DNA from: Adiantum capillus-veneris
Taxonomy: Eukaryota > Streptophyta > Polypodiopsida > Polypodiales > Pteridaceae
Reading direction: 5' to 3'
NCBI GenBank assembly: GCA_014529385.2
Contig: CM043964.1
Span: 8,257,497 to 8,321,496, forward strand
DNA: 64,000 nucleotides
The notes under the pieces: model-generated
The model's input: only the letters and a program-made list of their open reading frames with translations
What the model was told of the DNA's origin: nothing
Database searches by the model: none
Program-made: the position numbers and the translations under genes
Part shown: positions 20,495-32,859 of the stretch, in pieces
Position numbering within the stretch: position 1 is the stretch's first letter
Layout: each line of letters starts with the position of its first letter

Positions 20495-20855
20495 GTCTCC
20501 ATAGACTGCGACGCCTGCATGAAGCGCGTGAAGAAAGCCCTCAATGGAATATAGGGTATTGCTGCCTTCACTCATGGTGGGCTCCGTCGATCCAAAAGTA
20601 CTGGTGAAATGTCTTCAGAAGATAGGGAAGAAGGTGGATCTTCAGGGCGACAAGAGTCACTACATCCCCGACAATGACCATCTAGACAACCTCTAGTCAT
20701 TCAACAGCAACTTCAAAGTTAGTAACAAGAGCAAGAACGGTCCAAAGGGCCAATTGCTGTCGTCAGATGTGGATGGAGATGAGGCAACGTCACCGCCGGA
20801 AGTTAACTCTCACATCTTTAGTGATGAGAATGCCAACTCTTGTCGAGTTATGTGA
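20495..20855 (+). pseudogene. Captured HIPP fragment (heavy-metal-associated domain with CaaX end)
   Basis: The frame at 20495 reads VSIDCDACMKRVKKALNGI, the beta-alpha start of a heavy-metal-associated (HMA) domain with the metal-binding CxxC (Cys-Asp-Ala-Cys), and is then stopped by TAG. A second frame from 20580 gives GSVDPKVLVKCLQKIGKKVD, the C-terminal half of the same fold, and continues with one TAG to NANSCRVM and a TGA. The final CRVM is a CaaX prenylation motif at the exact C-terminus. Known HIPPs are plant metallochaperone-like proteins with HMA plus CaaX. The nonsense codons and frameshift make this a decayed fragment. Its position inside CACTA-2, between repeats, indicates capture. 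Confidence 0.8.
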
Positions 20856-20929
20856 AAAATTATGTGTTAAATCAGTTTTAAGGTTCTTATAATCCCTGTT
20901 AGTTTAGTTCTTTGTTTTTAATATAACAT

Positions 20930-21185
20930 AATTTACGTTAGATTTAGATTTATGCTATATTAGATTAGACTTAGATTTATTTAGGTTTATTTAGGTTTAC
21001 CCACACACACACACACACACACATACAAGAAGAAGAGAGTTTTAACGTCGTAGGAAACTATCCCAAAAGACGTTAAAGATTAGGTTAGATATAGACTTAC
21101 GTTAAATTAGATTTAAGTTTATTTTTAGTTAGATTTACGTTTATTTAGATTTACGCTTATTTACGTTAGATCGAGTCCATGCAAG
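20930..21185 (+). repeat. Right flank of captured gene: direct repeat of 20306-20494
   Basis: TTAGATTTAG/TTTATTTAGG short repeats, an AC run (about 21002-21022) and the AGAAGAAGAGAGTT...GACGTTAAAGATTAGG block. Same orientation as the left flank. Confidence 0.8.
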
Positions 21186-21279
21186 AACTACTTACGGTTT
21201 AGGGTTTAGAGTTAGACGAACAGTGAAAAGATCTACTGTGAAAAGATGTTAAGATGCTGTGAAGTGCTACAGCTAGAGA

Positions 21280-21457
21280 AGAGGCAAAGGGGTTTTGTCC
21301 ACTACATGCAGTATCATGTAAACGTGGGTCTGTAGATTTCTTGTACCCACAAATATAGTATTGACCAATAAAGACGAGATTATAACCTGGTGGTTCTGAT
21401 CTCCGTGCACCTCTAGACCAAGGTGTGCGGGGATTGGACATGACTAGAGGATGTGAG

Positions 21458-21460
<3 letters not shown>
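21280..21460 (+). promoter_or_regulatory. Conserved upstream leader of CACTA transposase gene (copy 2)
   Basis: Matches 340-535 in CACTA-1 with substitutions. It ends GAGGTAG directly before the GA microsatellite. Confidence 0.5.

Positions 21461-21546
<86 letters not shown>
21460..21546. repeat. (GA)n microsatellite
   Basis: Uninterrupted GA run between the leader and the transposase start at 21612. Confidence 0.95.
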
Positions 21547-21549
<3 letters not shown>

Positions 21550-23559
21550 GACAAAGAATGCCAATAGAATATTAAATTTGTTTTCCAGGTTATAAGATTT
21601 TTATCCTCATTATGAGTAGTGACGAGGATGTGGGACCGTCCAACCGAAACACCTATCTCTCAACGAGGGTCTTATGTCCTTGTAATCAATGCAAGCATGC
21701 TGTGCGACGGACAAGACGTGTTTCTTTGCAGCACGTTCGCGAATTTGGCGAGTTCGATCCATCTATTATAGATCGAGTTGTTGCCAATTATAACTCGTCG
21801 GACTCTGACGCTGGCCAACAAGCAGCAATTTTGCAACCCAATAGACGTGCTCGCAGGCGCTTTGGTCAAGCAGCATATGTGAGGCCACAAGATGTAGCCT
21901 CTGAGAGCTCGGGGGATGATCATGCAGAGCACATTCCCAACGAGGCAATGTTTGAGCCCAAGATTGATGAAATGATCGAGACGATCATGGATTCAGAAAG
22001 GCTTATCTATGATGATATGAAAAGTGAAGCCGATACGCCATTGTATAATGGAGCATGTATGTCTAGATTGAAAGCACTCCTGGTTCTTCTCAACATGCAG
22101 GCAAAGTTTGGATGGAGTGACACTAGCGTCACAGCGCTTTTCAGGTGATCTATTACAATTAGTTTACTTTAATAAAACTCTAAATGTATAATGATCTGAT
22201 AGATTTTTACACGACTGTATCGTATTTTTATGTTGTGTAGATTGCGTAAAGAGCACATACTACGAGCTGACAATGTGATGCCAGATTCCCGAGATGAAGC
22301 AAGAAAGATTTTGCGAAACTTGGGGATGGATTACAATTCTATCCACGCTTGTCCTAATGACTGCATTCTTTTCAGAGGGGAATACATAGACATGGAGAAG
22401 TGTCCGAAATGTGATTCCGAAAGATATCGAGTAGATCTCCACGGGACAAAAATTCCACAAAAGGTTTTGCGACATTTTCCTCTGCTTCCTCGCATCAAGC
22501 ATTTCTTCGAATGTAAGTCCATGGCCGCCCTAGCATCATGGCATGAGGAGAATAAATCTTCGGATGGTGTGCTATGAATTCCTGCAGATTGCGCAGCCTG
22601 GAAACATATAGATGGAACATGGTCGGATTTTGCCAGGGAAGCTCAAAATTTGCGCTTAGGCCTGGCTATGGATGGCGTAAATCCATTTGGTCAAAGATCA
22701 ACATCTTACAGTGTATGGCCCGTTGTCATCGTCAACTACAACATTCCCCCGTGGTTGACTACGAAGAAGGGGCACCTATGGCTAAGCTTGATTGTGCCAG
22801 GGCGATATAAACTGGAGAATATGGATGTGTATCTTCGTCCACTATTGGAAGAGCTACAACAATTGTGGATTGGCATAGAGGTGGTGGATACGAGCCGACA
22901 CACAGGACGACGGAATGCTTTGATCAGAGGCATTCTAATGTGGACCATGCATGACTATCCCGGGCTAACAGAATGCTGAGGTGATCTATTGACACTCCTC
23001 ACTCAGACACTGTAAATATTGTTTTTTCCCATAGTTGATCTATTATCATGTGTATACATGCAGGGCTTCAAACAAGCGGATACAGAGCATGTGTCACATG
23101 TGGACCTAGACTGAATGCACGTAGGGCGCCCTCACTGAAGAAGCAAATCTACGAAGGTCATCAAGAGTATCTTCTAGAGAATCATGTGTTACGCGATGGC
23201 TTTTTGGGAAGAGAGCCACCAAGGATGTCTGCACAAGCATGGTTAGAGCAGAAGGAGATGTGCGATGACGGATTGCCTCCAGGGATGAAGAGACTATCTC
23301 TATGGTACGAGTTACCATACTGGCCCCGACTCATGATCAATCACTTGCTCGATCCAATGCACATATTCAAGAATGTGGGTAATCTACTGAGGCGGTCCAG
23401 GGCGGGCAACAAGAAGAGCAACCTCTAGACACCCTTCAAGGCTCCCGTGCTGCTCAATTGGGTTGGGGTTGGAAAAAACAACAAACACACACACAAACCC
23501 GCAACCTAACCCTACACAAATTTGGGGCACCACCTAGTTTTGGATGCGAACTAGGACGC

Positions 23560-23685
<126 letters not shown>

Positions 23686-23689
23686 TGCT

Positions 23690-26064
23690 CGGGCTGCTTT
23701 GAAACGTATTGGCAATGATCAAGCAAACACAACTATATATTTAAGAAAGAGAGAGAAAGGGGGAGGGGGTGCTTGTTGCATTAATACCTTCTTACAAATC
23801 TATCATGACAAATCAAAGTGAGATTAGTATTTGTTCAACATAGCTTGCGTAAATTTCACCACAACACATCACAAGAAAAGCCACCCCAATCACTGTCTTA
23901 AGGCTAGGGGAGTCCTCTCCACCCTGTCGCCCTCTTACAGTATGTGGGATTTATGGCTAGATTGATGACAACACCAGAGACAAGCTATCAAGAACTTAAC
24001 AAAAAACACCAAGACACTTACGCATCATTGTTGTCCATTACTTCACGCTGGAAGGGAGACAAAGTATCCAAGCTTAGTCCAAATCCACCCTCCTTGATTC
24101 AGCGAATGTTGGGCTTACACTAGTAGGAGAAATGATAGATTTCCTACTCTCAATTGAATGATCACTCTCTCTCTTACAATGGCATAGAGTTCCCTTGCTA
24201 ATCCCCTATTACAACACATGCACATGCATAAGACAATGAGCTTCCACTCAAGAGCTCCTTCTAGAGAGGTTGAGCTTGGCTTCTCAAGCTATAGCATAGT
24301 GCTCTTGCTTATGGCTCCCCCTTTTGTGCTAGCTACACCCTCCTTTTATAGCAATTTTGAAGGCTAGGGCTACTCCTCTAACCATGGTTGGGTTATATTT
24401 TCAGCAATTTATCTAATTTCTTTTGCTTGGAATTATCAAGAAGTTGGTGGGGAAAGAGAGGAGAGAAATGGAGGTGTTAGGACTTTTCATAGTGGGTTAG
24501 TGTTAGTAGAGTTAGTATTAATTTACAAATGGAATTGGACATTTACAATGGGAGTATCCATGTAGGATACAAATAAGGAAGAAAAACTCTTAAGAGGTAA
24601 GAAAAGGTGGATTCCTTACAAGGTTGATGCTCCAAGTGTCTTGAGTAGGGCCAATTTTTTACGCTTGTTGATGGTCCACTAGCTTTGACGGTACATTTTT
24701 TCTCCACTCTTGACCTTCCTTGAGAGACAAGGTAATTGAAGCTGAGTAATCAACCACCATGATGCTGTCTTTTAAGAGAAGAGGCTGAATTTTGTGGTTT
24801 TTTTGATAGATATGGGTAAATTGGAGGAGGAAAAATGAGACTAGGTGGTCAATTTTGGAATGGAATTGTGTGTGGGAGGTATGAGTTCACCATGGTTTCT
24901 CTTATTATTCAAGGTTGAGGAGAAGGTGAGTAGGGTGCAGAGAGGAGTGGTGAGAGAGGTGGGGATGATGAGTGGAGAAGTGTGTGTGAAAGAGGAAAAT
25001 GATAAAGTGGAAGAGAGAGTGTGGCTGCATAGCATGGGAAAACTGGGGTCCACTAATAAAATCATAGCTCACAGCTTGTAGCTCAAAAAAATATGAAAAA
25101 CTTTGAGGCAAAAGTTCAGCCCACGAGCTACAACTTTTGTTTGTATCACCTTTTCAAATTCGGAGAGCAAGTGAACTTTAAAAATTCAGCAAAACCGACC
25201 GTTTGTTTCCACTGCACAAGGTCCTTGTGGGGTCCTTCTTTGGATGATTCTTTTGAATACCTCCAAGAGTGAGCCCTCCATAGTGCATGTATGCATGCCA
25301 CCTACCCTTGACCTTATTTGGTAGGTCTATAATTGAAGATATTGTTGAGATTATGATATAAGTGAATAGTACAACTAAGAAAATCAAATATTGAGGGGTC
25401 TAAAAAATATGTACATGTCAAATATAAATAATATACGTGGAAAAAATATAAAGGGGTCAAAAGAAATCTCTCTCATTATGAGGCTACCATAAAAAGATAA
25501 ATATTTTTGGTGTTCTAAGTTTTTAGAAAAAATAAAAACAAAATAGATGTAGGAAGGGAAAAATCACAATAGTGAAAAAATATACACATAAATAAAACTA
25601 GTTTTTTTGGATTTTTGTTGGGGTGGAGTTACACCAAATATAAGAGAAGCTTACATGAAAATATTTCTATATGGAATAAAGAGTATGAAAAATGGTAAGA
25701 AAAAATTGTGATAATGGTGAGGCAATGTACAGAGCATAAATAACACACACCTAGGTAGAAATATTTAAATAAATACCAAAATAATTATGAAAAAATCTTT
25801 TATTTAGGCCCTATATACAAAGAAATATTTACATACGCATGGGCCATAATATACTTATATTTTTTAATTTTTTTTAATTTTTTTGGTTCAACTAGCCCAA
25901 TGACTAGCTAATTGAGGGTTTTTTAAGAAGATATGGAAAAAGTCCCGTGACTCACGCACGCCTATGTACAGTGAAATGGTAGGGATAGCCACAGTGTTTG
26001 GGTGATTTTGGTAGGGTGAGGTAACTCACTGTGGCAATTACAAAGAGCCGAAAAACGGCTATCA
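23690..26064 (-). repeat. Gypsy 3' LTR (left boundary approximate)
   Basis: The right end is fixed by the polypurine tract and TGATAGCCG on the minus strand. A TATA box (minus-strand TATAAAA at 24344-24350, context GCTATAAAAGGAGGG) fits a U3 promoter. The block around 25040-25190 resembles in layout the LTRs at 8152-10226 (a drug-like GCTCA...AAAATATG... CAGC..A..AGCTAC pattern), suggesting distant kinship. No ORF is supported across this AT-rich stretch. Confidence 0.5.
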
Positions 26065-26092
26065 TTAGCCCTCCCCCTGGATGATGGTATAT

Positions 26093-27530
26093 TCATGTAC
26101 CATCATAGAGCATCTTTTCCAAAGAGAGTGCTTCAGAGTCCTTGACGAGATTTTTATTGTTTGGCCCCTCAAAATTTTGGCTAGAGTTACACTCATGCTT
26201 CATGTAACAATACTTACATGAGACAGCGGCCTTTCGACAGATCTTTGGTAGATCCTTTGGTAGAAGGCGACTCAAATAGGGCTTCAAGCGATACCCGTTT
26301 ACCTTCCTGGAGTTCTCTTTACCATTCAAGTCCATAAGCTGATAGTAACTAGAATTGAAAGCCTTCTTGACTATGTATGGCCCCTGCCATCTTGTTTCAA
26401 ATTTGGCATCAAAACGATTATCGAGTCGATTGTCATACCTTAGCACAAGATCTCCTTCATTGATGCCTTTGTCCTTCAGTTTCTTGTCAAGCTTCTCCTT
26501 TGTCTGTGTGGCTTTCCTCTTATAGCACTCGTATGCTGCTTCTCTTTTCCACTCAAGCTCAGCTAAGGTAAGAAGTCGATCCATCCATGCTTCTTGATCA
26601 TCTTGTGATGATTTTCCATGAAGTCGCATTGTTGGAATGTTTAGCTCAATTGGCTGTAAAGCCTCTTGACCATAGACCAAGTGAAATGGTGTGAACTCCG
26701 TGGCTTCCCTATATGTGGTTCGATACGCCCACAAGGCACCATCCAAGAAGTAATCCCACAACTTTGTCTTGTTTTTCACCATCTTTCTAATGATGCCTGC
26801 AATGACACCATTAGCTTTTTCTACCAAACCATTTGATTGGGGATAGTAGGGTGTACTGTGACGATGTAGAATGCGAAGTTCTTCACAGACTTCTGTGAGC
26901 AATCCCTTTCTAAACCCTGGACCATTATCAGAAACAATCTCCAAAGGTGTGCCAAATCTACAACAAATGTGAGTGTAGACGAATTTGCTCACTGTCCTCT
27001 CATTTACCTTTGCCACACTTTGTGCTTCCACCCACCTAGTCATATAGTCTACAGCCACTAGAATGTAGAGTTTACCATTTTGTCCTAGGCAGAGGACCCA
27101 TAGCATCAATGCCCCACTTTTCAAAGGTTCCATTTGCAAGCACTATTTGCCTCGGGCCATGCACCAACCTTCTATTTCCATTTATCTGACAAGTGTGATA
27201 GCTTTTACACCAATGTTGAACATCCACATGCAAACTTGGCCAAACATACCCCGAAAGAAAAATCTTCTTCACAGTTAATTCTTGGGCAAAATGACCACCA
27301 CATGCCTCTTCATGCAAACCTTTTAGAATGGCTGGAATTTCCTCGATAGTTGGTACTCGTCTGCACACTTGATCCTTCCCTCTTTGATAGAGGGAGCCTT
27401 CTAGGAAGAGATACATGCTTGCCTTCTTCATGAGTCTCCTCTTCTGAGCTTTTGTGAAGTCTGGTGGAAACTCACCCTCCAATATGTAGCCAATGATGGG
27501 ATCCAGAAAGATACTTTGGGAGCCAGAGTT
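26093..27530 (-). pseudogene. Ty3/gypsy integrase region
   Basis: Two overlapping frames on the minus strand. The first (27530-27072) has the region before the integrase core with a His-His-Cys-Cys zinc-binding pattern (LHEEACGGHFAQELT, WCKSYHTCQ) and ends at the core start (GIDAMGPLP). The second (27139-26093) carries the integrase core (VAVDYMTRWVEAQ, IVSDNGPGF, HSTPYYPQSNGLVEKANG, giving the D, D and E residues) and the C-terminal domain (ETRWQGPYIVKKAF, VNGYRLKPYL). A frameshift near 27080 separates them. No chromodomain is visible. Reverse transcriptase and RNase H are absent upstream. Confidence 0.85.
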
Positions 27531-27747
27531 GACCTTAGAAATGTGGATCGTATGGAGAAATATTGGCCGCAAACAGCGTCTGATGGATCGATAAAACTCC
27601 CTAAAGCACCATGGATTTTCACAGGAGCCCAAGAACGCAAAGTAAAAGAGACCATTCGATCTTTGCGGACCCCCACTGGCGTAATGCACTCGCTCCGAAC
27701 GTGTTTTACTAAAGAAGGAAATCTTACCGGTTTGAAGTCACACGATT

Positions 27748-28069
27748 TGTAAAGAATGAGGATGCAAGAGAGCTACACAAGACAAGCACAAAGCACACAG
27801 AGATGGAAAGCTTCTTCTTCTTCTTTACAGAAAAGAGAGTACAAAATGACTAAGTGCTATAGCTGAAAAGTAGCACATATGTACATGCGGTCACTAAGTG
27901 TGAACTCGCTAGAAGCGTACTAGGCTGGCACTATAAGTGTAGTCCAGCTGTAGAATCACTGGCAGAGATCCTCCGTGTCGGTCACCTAACGCGCCAGTGA
28001 GTAAATGCCGTAAGCGGCCAAGACCCGTAGTGGATGCCAGCTCAAGGTGTAGAGCTCGACATCTCAACA
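27748..28069 (-). repeat. 3' LTR of copia-1
   Basis: 322 bp. The other copy is 32876-33197. Confidence 0.97.
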
Positions 28070-28344
28070 CTCCCCCTCGAGCTCTGCATGTCGCAGAGTC
28101 CAAGCATAGTCCGGAAACGTCGAAGCTTCTCAGCTCCGAGGGCCTTGGTAAAGATATCCGCTATCTGCTCCTCTGTGCTGACGTAGACCAAGTCGATGTC
28201 GCCCGCCAACACTCGCTCTCGAACGTAGTGGTAATGGACCTCTATGTGTTTGGTCCTAGCATGGAACACTGGGTTCCTAGCCAACTGCATGCTGCTGAGG
28301 TTGTCACAATGGATGAAAATCTGCTGGTCCACCTGCACTCCCAA
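28070..28344 (-). pseudogene. Detached C-terminal end of copia-1 polyprotein
   Basis: This frame carries the expected end of copia RNase H ([44 protein letters not shown]). In an intact element it would be continuous with 32613-28465. A 223-bp tandem duplication, with one base lost in one copy, separates it from the main frame. Confidence 0.85.
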
Positions 28345-28656
28345 GTCCTCAAGTAATGTGCATAGCCAAGCTACCTCACACGCCGCAACTGCTGCACCTC
28401 TGTACTCGGCCTCTGTGCTCGATAAAGCAACCGTCTCGCTCTCGAACGTAGTGGTAATGGACCTCTATGTGTTTGGTCCTAGCATGGAACACTGGGTTCC
28501 TAGCCAACTGCATGCTGCTGAGGTTGTCACAATGGATGAAATCTGCTGGTCCACCTGCACTCCCAAGTCCTCAAGTAATGTGCGTAGCCAAGCTACCTCG
28601 CACGCCGCAACTGCTGCACCTCTGTACTCGGCCTCTGTGCTCGATAAAGCAACCGT
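28212..28656. repeat. 223-bp tandem duplication inside copia-1 pol
   Basis: 28212-28434 is repeated at 28435-28656 almost exactly. The second copy reads GATGAAATCTGC where the first has GATGAAAATCTGC. The duplication duplicates part of RNase H and throws the polyprotein end out of frame. Confidence 0.93.
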
Positions 28657-31600
28657 AGGCTGCTTTTTACTGCTCCAAGTAACAGCAGCACTCCCAAAAG
28701 AGAACATGAAGCCACTCGTAGATCTCCTATCAACAATGCTACCTGCCCAATCTGCATCTGTATACCCATACAATGCTAATGGTGCATCTGCTGCATAGAA
28801 CAATGCGTAGTCAAGAGTACCTTGCACATACCTAAGTGTGCGTCGTACTCCAGCCAAATGTGGCTTCCTCGGAAGTTGCATGAACTGACTCTCCAAGCCT
28901 ACTGTGTAGCTCAAGTCTGGCCTCGTGATAGTCAAGTAGATTAGACTACCCACAATCTTCCTGTACATGTTGACATCCTCAACAACATCACCCTTCTCTG
29001 CACTCAGCTTTGCATTCACATCCAAGGGAATAGAAATTGGCTTACAATCAGCCATACCATACTTTGACAACATGTCCAAAGCATACTGTCTCTGTGATAG
29101 CCATACACCCTCTGGAGTCCTGATCACTTCAATGCCAAGAAAGTAGCGCAACTCGCCTAAATCTTTCATTTCAAACTCCTGTTTGAGAAGACCCTTCACA
29201 TGGTCAATCTCCATAGCATTGTCACCAACAATAATAAGGTCATCTACATATATGGTAATGACCACAATCCCCACATCACTCTCACGTACATAGAGTGAAT
29301 GATCAGCATGAGCTCTCCTAAAACCAATACTGACAAGATACTTGGCAATCCTGTCATACCATGCTCTAGAGCCCTGCTTCAAACCATACAAAGCTTTGAG
29401 AAGTGTGCATACATAATCTGGGTAACCTGGATCGACATAACCAGGTGGCTGATCCATATACACTTCCTCTTGCAACTCACCATTCAAGAAGGAATTCTTT
29501 ACATCCATTTGATGCATAATCCATCCTCTAGATGCAGCCACTGCTATGACAGCTCTCACTGTCGTCATCTTTGCCACTGGAGCAAAGGTCTCCTCATAGT
29601 CTATGCCATACGTCTGTGCATAACCCTTTGCGACCAGCCTTGCATTGTGACGCTCAATGTTACCATCAGCCTTATGCTTGGTTTTATACACCCATTTACA
29701 GCCAATAGCTTTCTTGCCACTTGGCAATGGCACCAACTCCCATGTGTCATTTGCTTCCAATGCAGCCATCTCTTCATTCATTGCATCATCCCAATGCACA
29801 TTTCCAACTGCATCCTCAAAACATGTGGGCTCCACATCCTGTATCACCTTAGCCATGTAGGCTTGGTGATGCGCTAGATACCCATCATAAGTCAATTTCT
29901 GAACTGGATTTCTGACTCTATTAGATCTGCGCGGTCCTGGGTCACTCCTTTGCCCTCTAGCATCTTCTTGTACTTTCCTTACACCAGGTGTCCTGACAGC
30001 CGGAATTCCAAATTCCTCATCAAGACTTTGTTCAGAACCATCTGAATCCATGTCTACATGTGAAAAACCTGATGATGCATCAACCATAAAGGGAGGTTCA
30101 TCAACCTTTTCCTTTCCTTTTCGTGATACATTCCCTGTACCTGTTGGTGGAGTAACCTGCATACGTAGTCTACCATTCCATGGTTTCTCAACAGAGCCAC
30201 GAGAAGAGGACTCTTGTGGTCCACTCAAAACCTGTGACTGTGGCCTCACATTTTGTACAACCACATCATCTTTTACATCAGCCCCAATAGTGCCATGTGC
30301 ATTACTGTACCAGCTGCTCATCTCATCAAAGACTACATCTCTGCTCACTCGTAATTCTCGTGTAGTAGGATTGTAGCACCTGTACCCCTTTTGTTCAAGG
30401 GAATATCCCACAAGAATACATTTCTCTGCTTTAGGATCCAATTTCCTACGCAACTCATCTGGTACATGCACGTAAGCTATGCAGCCAAACACTTTCAAGT
30501 GTGCCAAATCAGGCTTTGTACCTGTAAACTTTTCCTCAGGTGTTACATCATGCACCGCAGCTGTAGGTGTCCTGTTCATAATGTACACAGCTGTATTTAC
30601 AGCTTCAGCCCAGAAATGATGAGGCATGTTCTTCTCATTCATCAATGCACGTGCAACCTCTGCAATGTGCCTGTTTTTCCTTTCTGCAACCCCATTCTGC
30701 TGTGGAGTATATCTGCATGTAAACTGCCTGTGTATACCATGCATTCGCAGAAAATCTGAAAAATCATTGGAGAAGTACTCTCCCCCTCCATCTGACCTCA
30801 ATGTCTTGATTTTCATATCTGTCTCCTTCTCAATCATGACTTTGAAGTCTTGAAAGTGACCAAACACTTCACTTTTGTTACGCATGAAGTAGACCCATAC
30901 TTTCCTTGTATGGTCATCAATGAAAGAGACATAATACCTGCAACCATGTATACTTGCAGTATCGGTTGGACCCCAAACATCTGTGTGCACCACCTCAAGT
31001 GGCCTTTTACATACATTGCGCTCATGTGGAAATGAGCCCTTTGACTGTTTTCCAAACTGGCATGCTGCACACACTTTATGCATACCATCCACCTTGAATT
31101 TGGGCAAACCTTTTACAATCTGTTTTGATTGCATGCTGCGCAATCTCTGCTCATTGACATGGCCAATGCGTTTGTGCCAAATGTCAACATCAGCCACAAC
31201 ACCTGTGCCCTGTGCAAATAATGCAGCTTTTACCTCAGGCATGTCTACATTTAGCGTAAACATTCTGCCCACACATTTGCCCTCTGTGATCAGCTTACAG
31301 CCATTCTGGAAATCTTCTACATAACAGCCATTTGGATTGAAGCGAACCTGCAAACCCTGCTCAACCATTTGTCCAACAGAAACAAGATTCTTTGTAATGT
31401 TTGGGACATGAAGTACATCTGCTAAGTACTTTGATTTCCCACTCTTCGTATTTAGAGGTATGTCCCCTACATGAGCAATGGGGTGAGCTGTGTCATCTCC
31501 TGTCTGCACATAGCCTGACACATCTGGTTTGCGCATATCTCTAAACCACTCTCCACGAGACGTCATGTGATTAGAGGCACCTGAATCCACATACCAAACA

Positions 31601-32613
31601 TCATCTTGGGTGGAATTCTCTGCAGTCATTGTATTCATTACATGTTGCATAACAAACATGCGCTCGTTTTTGCTGTCATCTGCATCTCTGCTAGTAGATG
31701 CATAGTTGCCTTGTTCTCTCTTTCTACTTGCTTTTCCCTTTGGACAGTCACGTGACATGTGACCTCTTTCACCACAAGTCCAACATTCTCTACTATCTGG
31801 AGTATGTTGCTGCCTGCTTGATCCTGCACCACGACCTCTTTGACTCCCCCTGCCTTGAAACTGGTTTCCCCTGCCACCTGTATTGTTTTGATTTGATTGA
31901 CCTTCCAGAAATTGGCCCCTGCAACCCCTTGGGCCTCGACCACGACCTCTACCTCTACCTCTGTTGGAGTTAGAATAGAAGGCCTGTTCAGAATTATTTC
32001 TGCCATGAGAAGAAGATGTGTCAAGGTTCTTCTCCTCAAGAATAAGCATAGAAATCAAATCTTGGAACACGGGGATGTCGTCTCTTGTATTCATGGAAGA
32101 CCTAAAATGTACATACTCATCTCCTAGACCATCCAAGCATGCACGGACAATGTCATCGTCTTCCACTGAGACTTTAATAGATCCAAGAGCCTCAATGATA
32201 CTCTTGATCTTCAAGGCATAATCATTGATTGAGAGGTTGTTCCTCTTAACCTGATTTAGCTCCGACTTTAGTTGAAGCTTCCTGGCCTTGGTGTTCACCT
32301 CGAACACTCTGCCTAAGTTTCTCCATGCAATGGCGGGGGTTTCAGCATCCTGTAGATAGCCCATCATGCCATCTGTGATGCTCATAGACAGCCAATACAT
32401 CACTTTGCTATGGCCTTGTTGCCAGTCCCTCAAAGCTTTCCTTTGTTCTGCTGTAGCATTTGCCTCGGGAATCTCTGGTTCCTTTTCATTGTCTCCTTCT
32501 ACATAGTCCCAATAACCTTTTCCTTTTAGGAAATTTGTTACTCTGAACTTCCATGCAGGGTTGTTATTTTTCTCAAGCTTCTCAGTAACAATCTGACTGA
32601 AACCGTCAGACAT
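28465..32613 (-). CDS. Copia gag-pol polyprotein (RNase H end disrupted)
   Basis: 1382 aa in one frame, close to full copia length. In order: gag (residues 1-220), an Arg-Gly-rich stretch, zinc knuckle [14 protein letters not shown] (277-290), aspartic protease DSGASNHM (343-350), then the integrase zinc region and core ([31 protein letters not shown]). Next come reverse transcriptase ([38 protein letters not shown]) and RNase H ([18 protein letters not shown]). The Met at 32613 lies some 260 bp inside the 5' LTR. The frame ends early because of the 223-bp duplication, losing the native C-terminus. Otherwise open and recently inserted, so perhaps expressed; activity is doubtful. Confidence 0.95.
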   Translation of the reverse strand: MSDGFSQIVTEKLEKNNNPAWKFRVTNFLKGKGYWDYVEGDNEKEPEIPEANATAEQRKALRDWQQGHSKVMYWLSMSITDGMMGYLQDAETPAIAWRNLGRVFEVNTKARKLQLKSELNQVKRNNLSINDYALKIKSIIEALGSIKVSVEDDDIVRACLDGLGDEYVHFRSSMNTRDDIPVFQDLISMLILEEKNLDTSSSHGRNNSEQAFYSNSNRGRGRGRGRGPRGCRGQFLEGQSNQNNTGGRGNQFQGRGSQRGRGAGSSRQQHTPDSRECWTCGERGHMSRDCPKGKASRKREQGNYASTSRDADDSKNERMFVMQHVMNTMTAENSTQDDVWYVDSGASNHMTSRGEWFRDMRKPDVSGYVQTGDDTAHPIAHVGDIPLNTKSGKSKYLADVLHVPNITKNLVSVGQMVEQGLQVRFNPNGCYVEDFQNGCKLITEGKCVGRMFTLNVDMPEVKAALFAQGTGVVADVDIWHKRIGHVNEQRLRSMQSKQIVKGLPKFKVDGMHKVCAACQFGKQSKGSFPHERNVCKRPLEVVHTDVWGPTDTASIHGCRYYVSFIDDHTRKVWVYFMRNKSEVFGHFQDFKVMIEKETDMKIKTLRSDGGGEYFSNDFSDFLRMHGIHRQFTCRYTPQQNGVAERKNRHIAEVARALMNEKNMPHHFWAEAVNTAVYIMNRTPTAAVHDVTPEEKFTGTKPDLAHLKVFGCIAYVHVPDELRRKLDPKAEKCILVGYSLEQKGYRCYNPTTRELRVSRDVVFDEMSSWYSNAHGTIGADVKDDVVVQNVRPQSQVLSGPQESSSRGSVEKPWNGRLRMQVTPPTGTGNVSRKGKEKVDEPPFMVDASSGFSHVDMDSDGSEQSLDEEFGIPAVRTPGVRKVQEDARGQRSDPGPRRSNRVRNPVQKLTYDGYLAHHQAYMAKVIQDVEPTCFEDAVGNVHWDDAMNEEMAALEANDTWELVPLPSGKKAIGCKWVYKTKHKADGNIERHNARLVAKGYAQTYGIDYEETFAPVAKMTTVRAVIAVAASRGWIMHQMDVKNSFLNGELQEEVYMDQPPGYVDPGYPDYVCTLLKALYGLKQGSRAWYDRIAKYLVSIGFRRAHADHSLYVRESDVGIVVITIYVDDLIIVGDNAMEIDHVKGLLKQEFEMKDLGELRYFLGIEVIRTPEGVWLSQRQYALDMLSKYGMADCKPISIPLDVNAKLSAEKGDVVEDVNMYRKIVGSLIYLTITRPDLSYTVGLESQFMQLPRKPHLAGVRRTLRYVQGTLDYALFYAADAPLALYGYTDADWAGSIVDRRSTSGFMFSFGSAAVTWSSKKQPTVALSSTEAEYRGAAVAACEVAWLRTLLEDLGVQVDQQISSIVTTSAACSWLGTQCSMLGPNT

Positions 32614-32859
32614 CTTGAAGCACTAAGACAAAATAGCCGCAATCTGCAAAAACCTTCAAATCTGTTGAACCTGCTATCGTGGTTCCTGTAACGCTTTCTA
32701 CACTCAACGAGTGTCCACAATCAAGCGTTTCACAACCACTGTACTTGTACAGTAAATCTCTGTATACTGCACTTTGGAGACCTGTTCAGAAACTTCTGGT
32801 CGTGGATTGTGAACGAAGGGATTGTGATGCTCTTGCTCTCTTAGCCTCTCTTGCCTACA

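Noticed and set aside
20340-21185. TTTAGGTTTA and TTAGATTTAGG repeats resembling plant telomere repeat
   Set aside because: The units lack the TTTAGGG core and are irregular; they are local short repeats within CACTA-2.
29299-32127. Plus-strand ORFs of 60-190 aa across copia-1
   Set aside because: Antisense shadows of the copia polyprotein.
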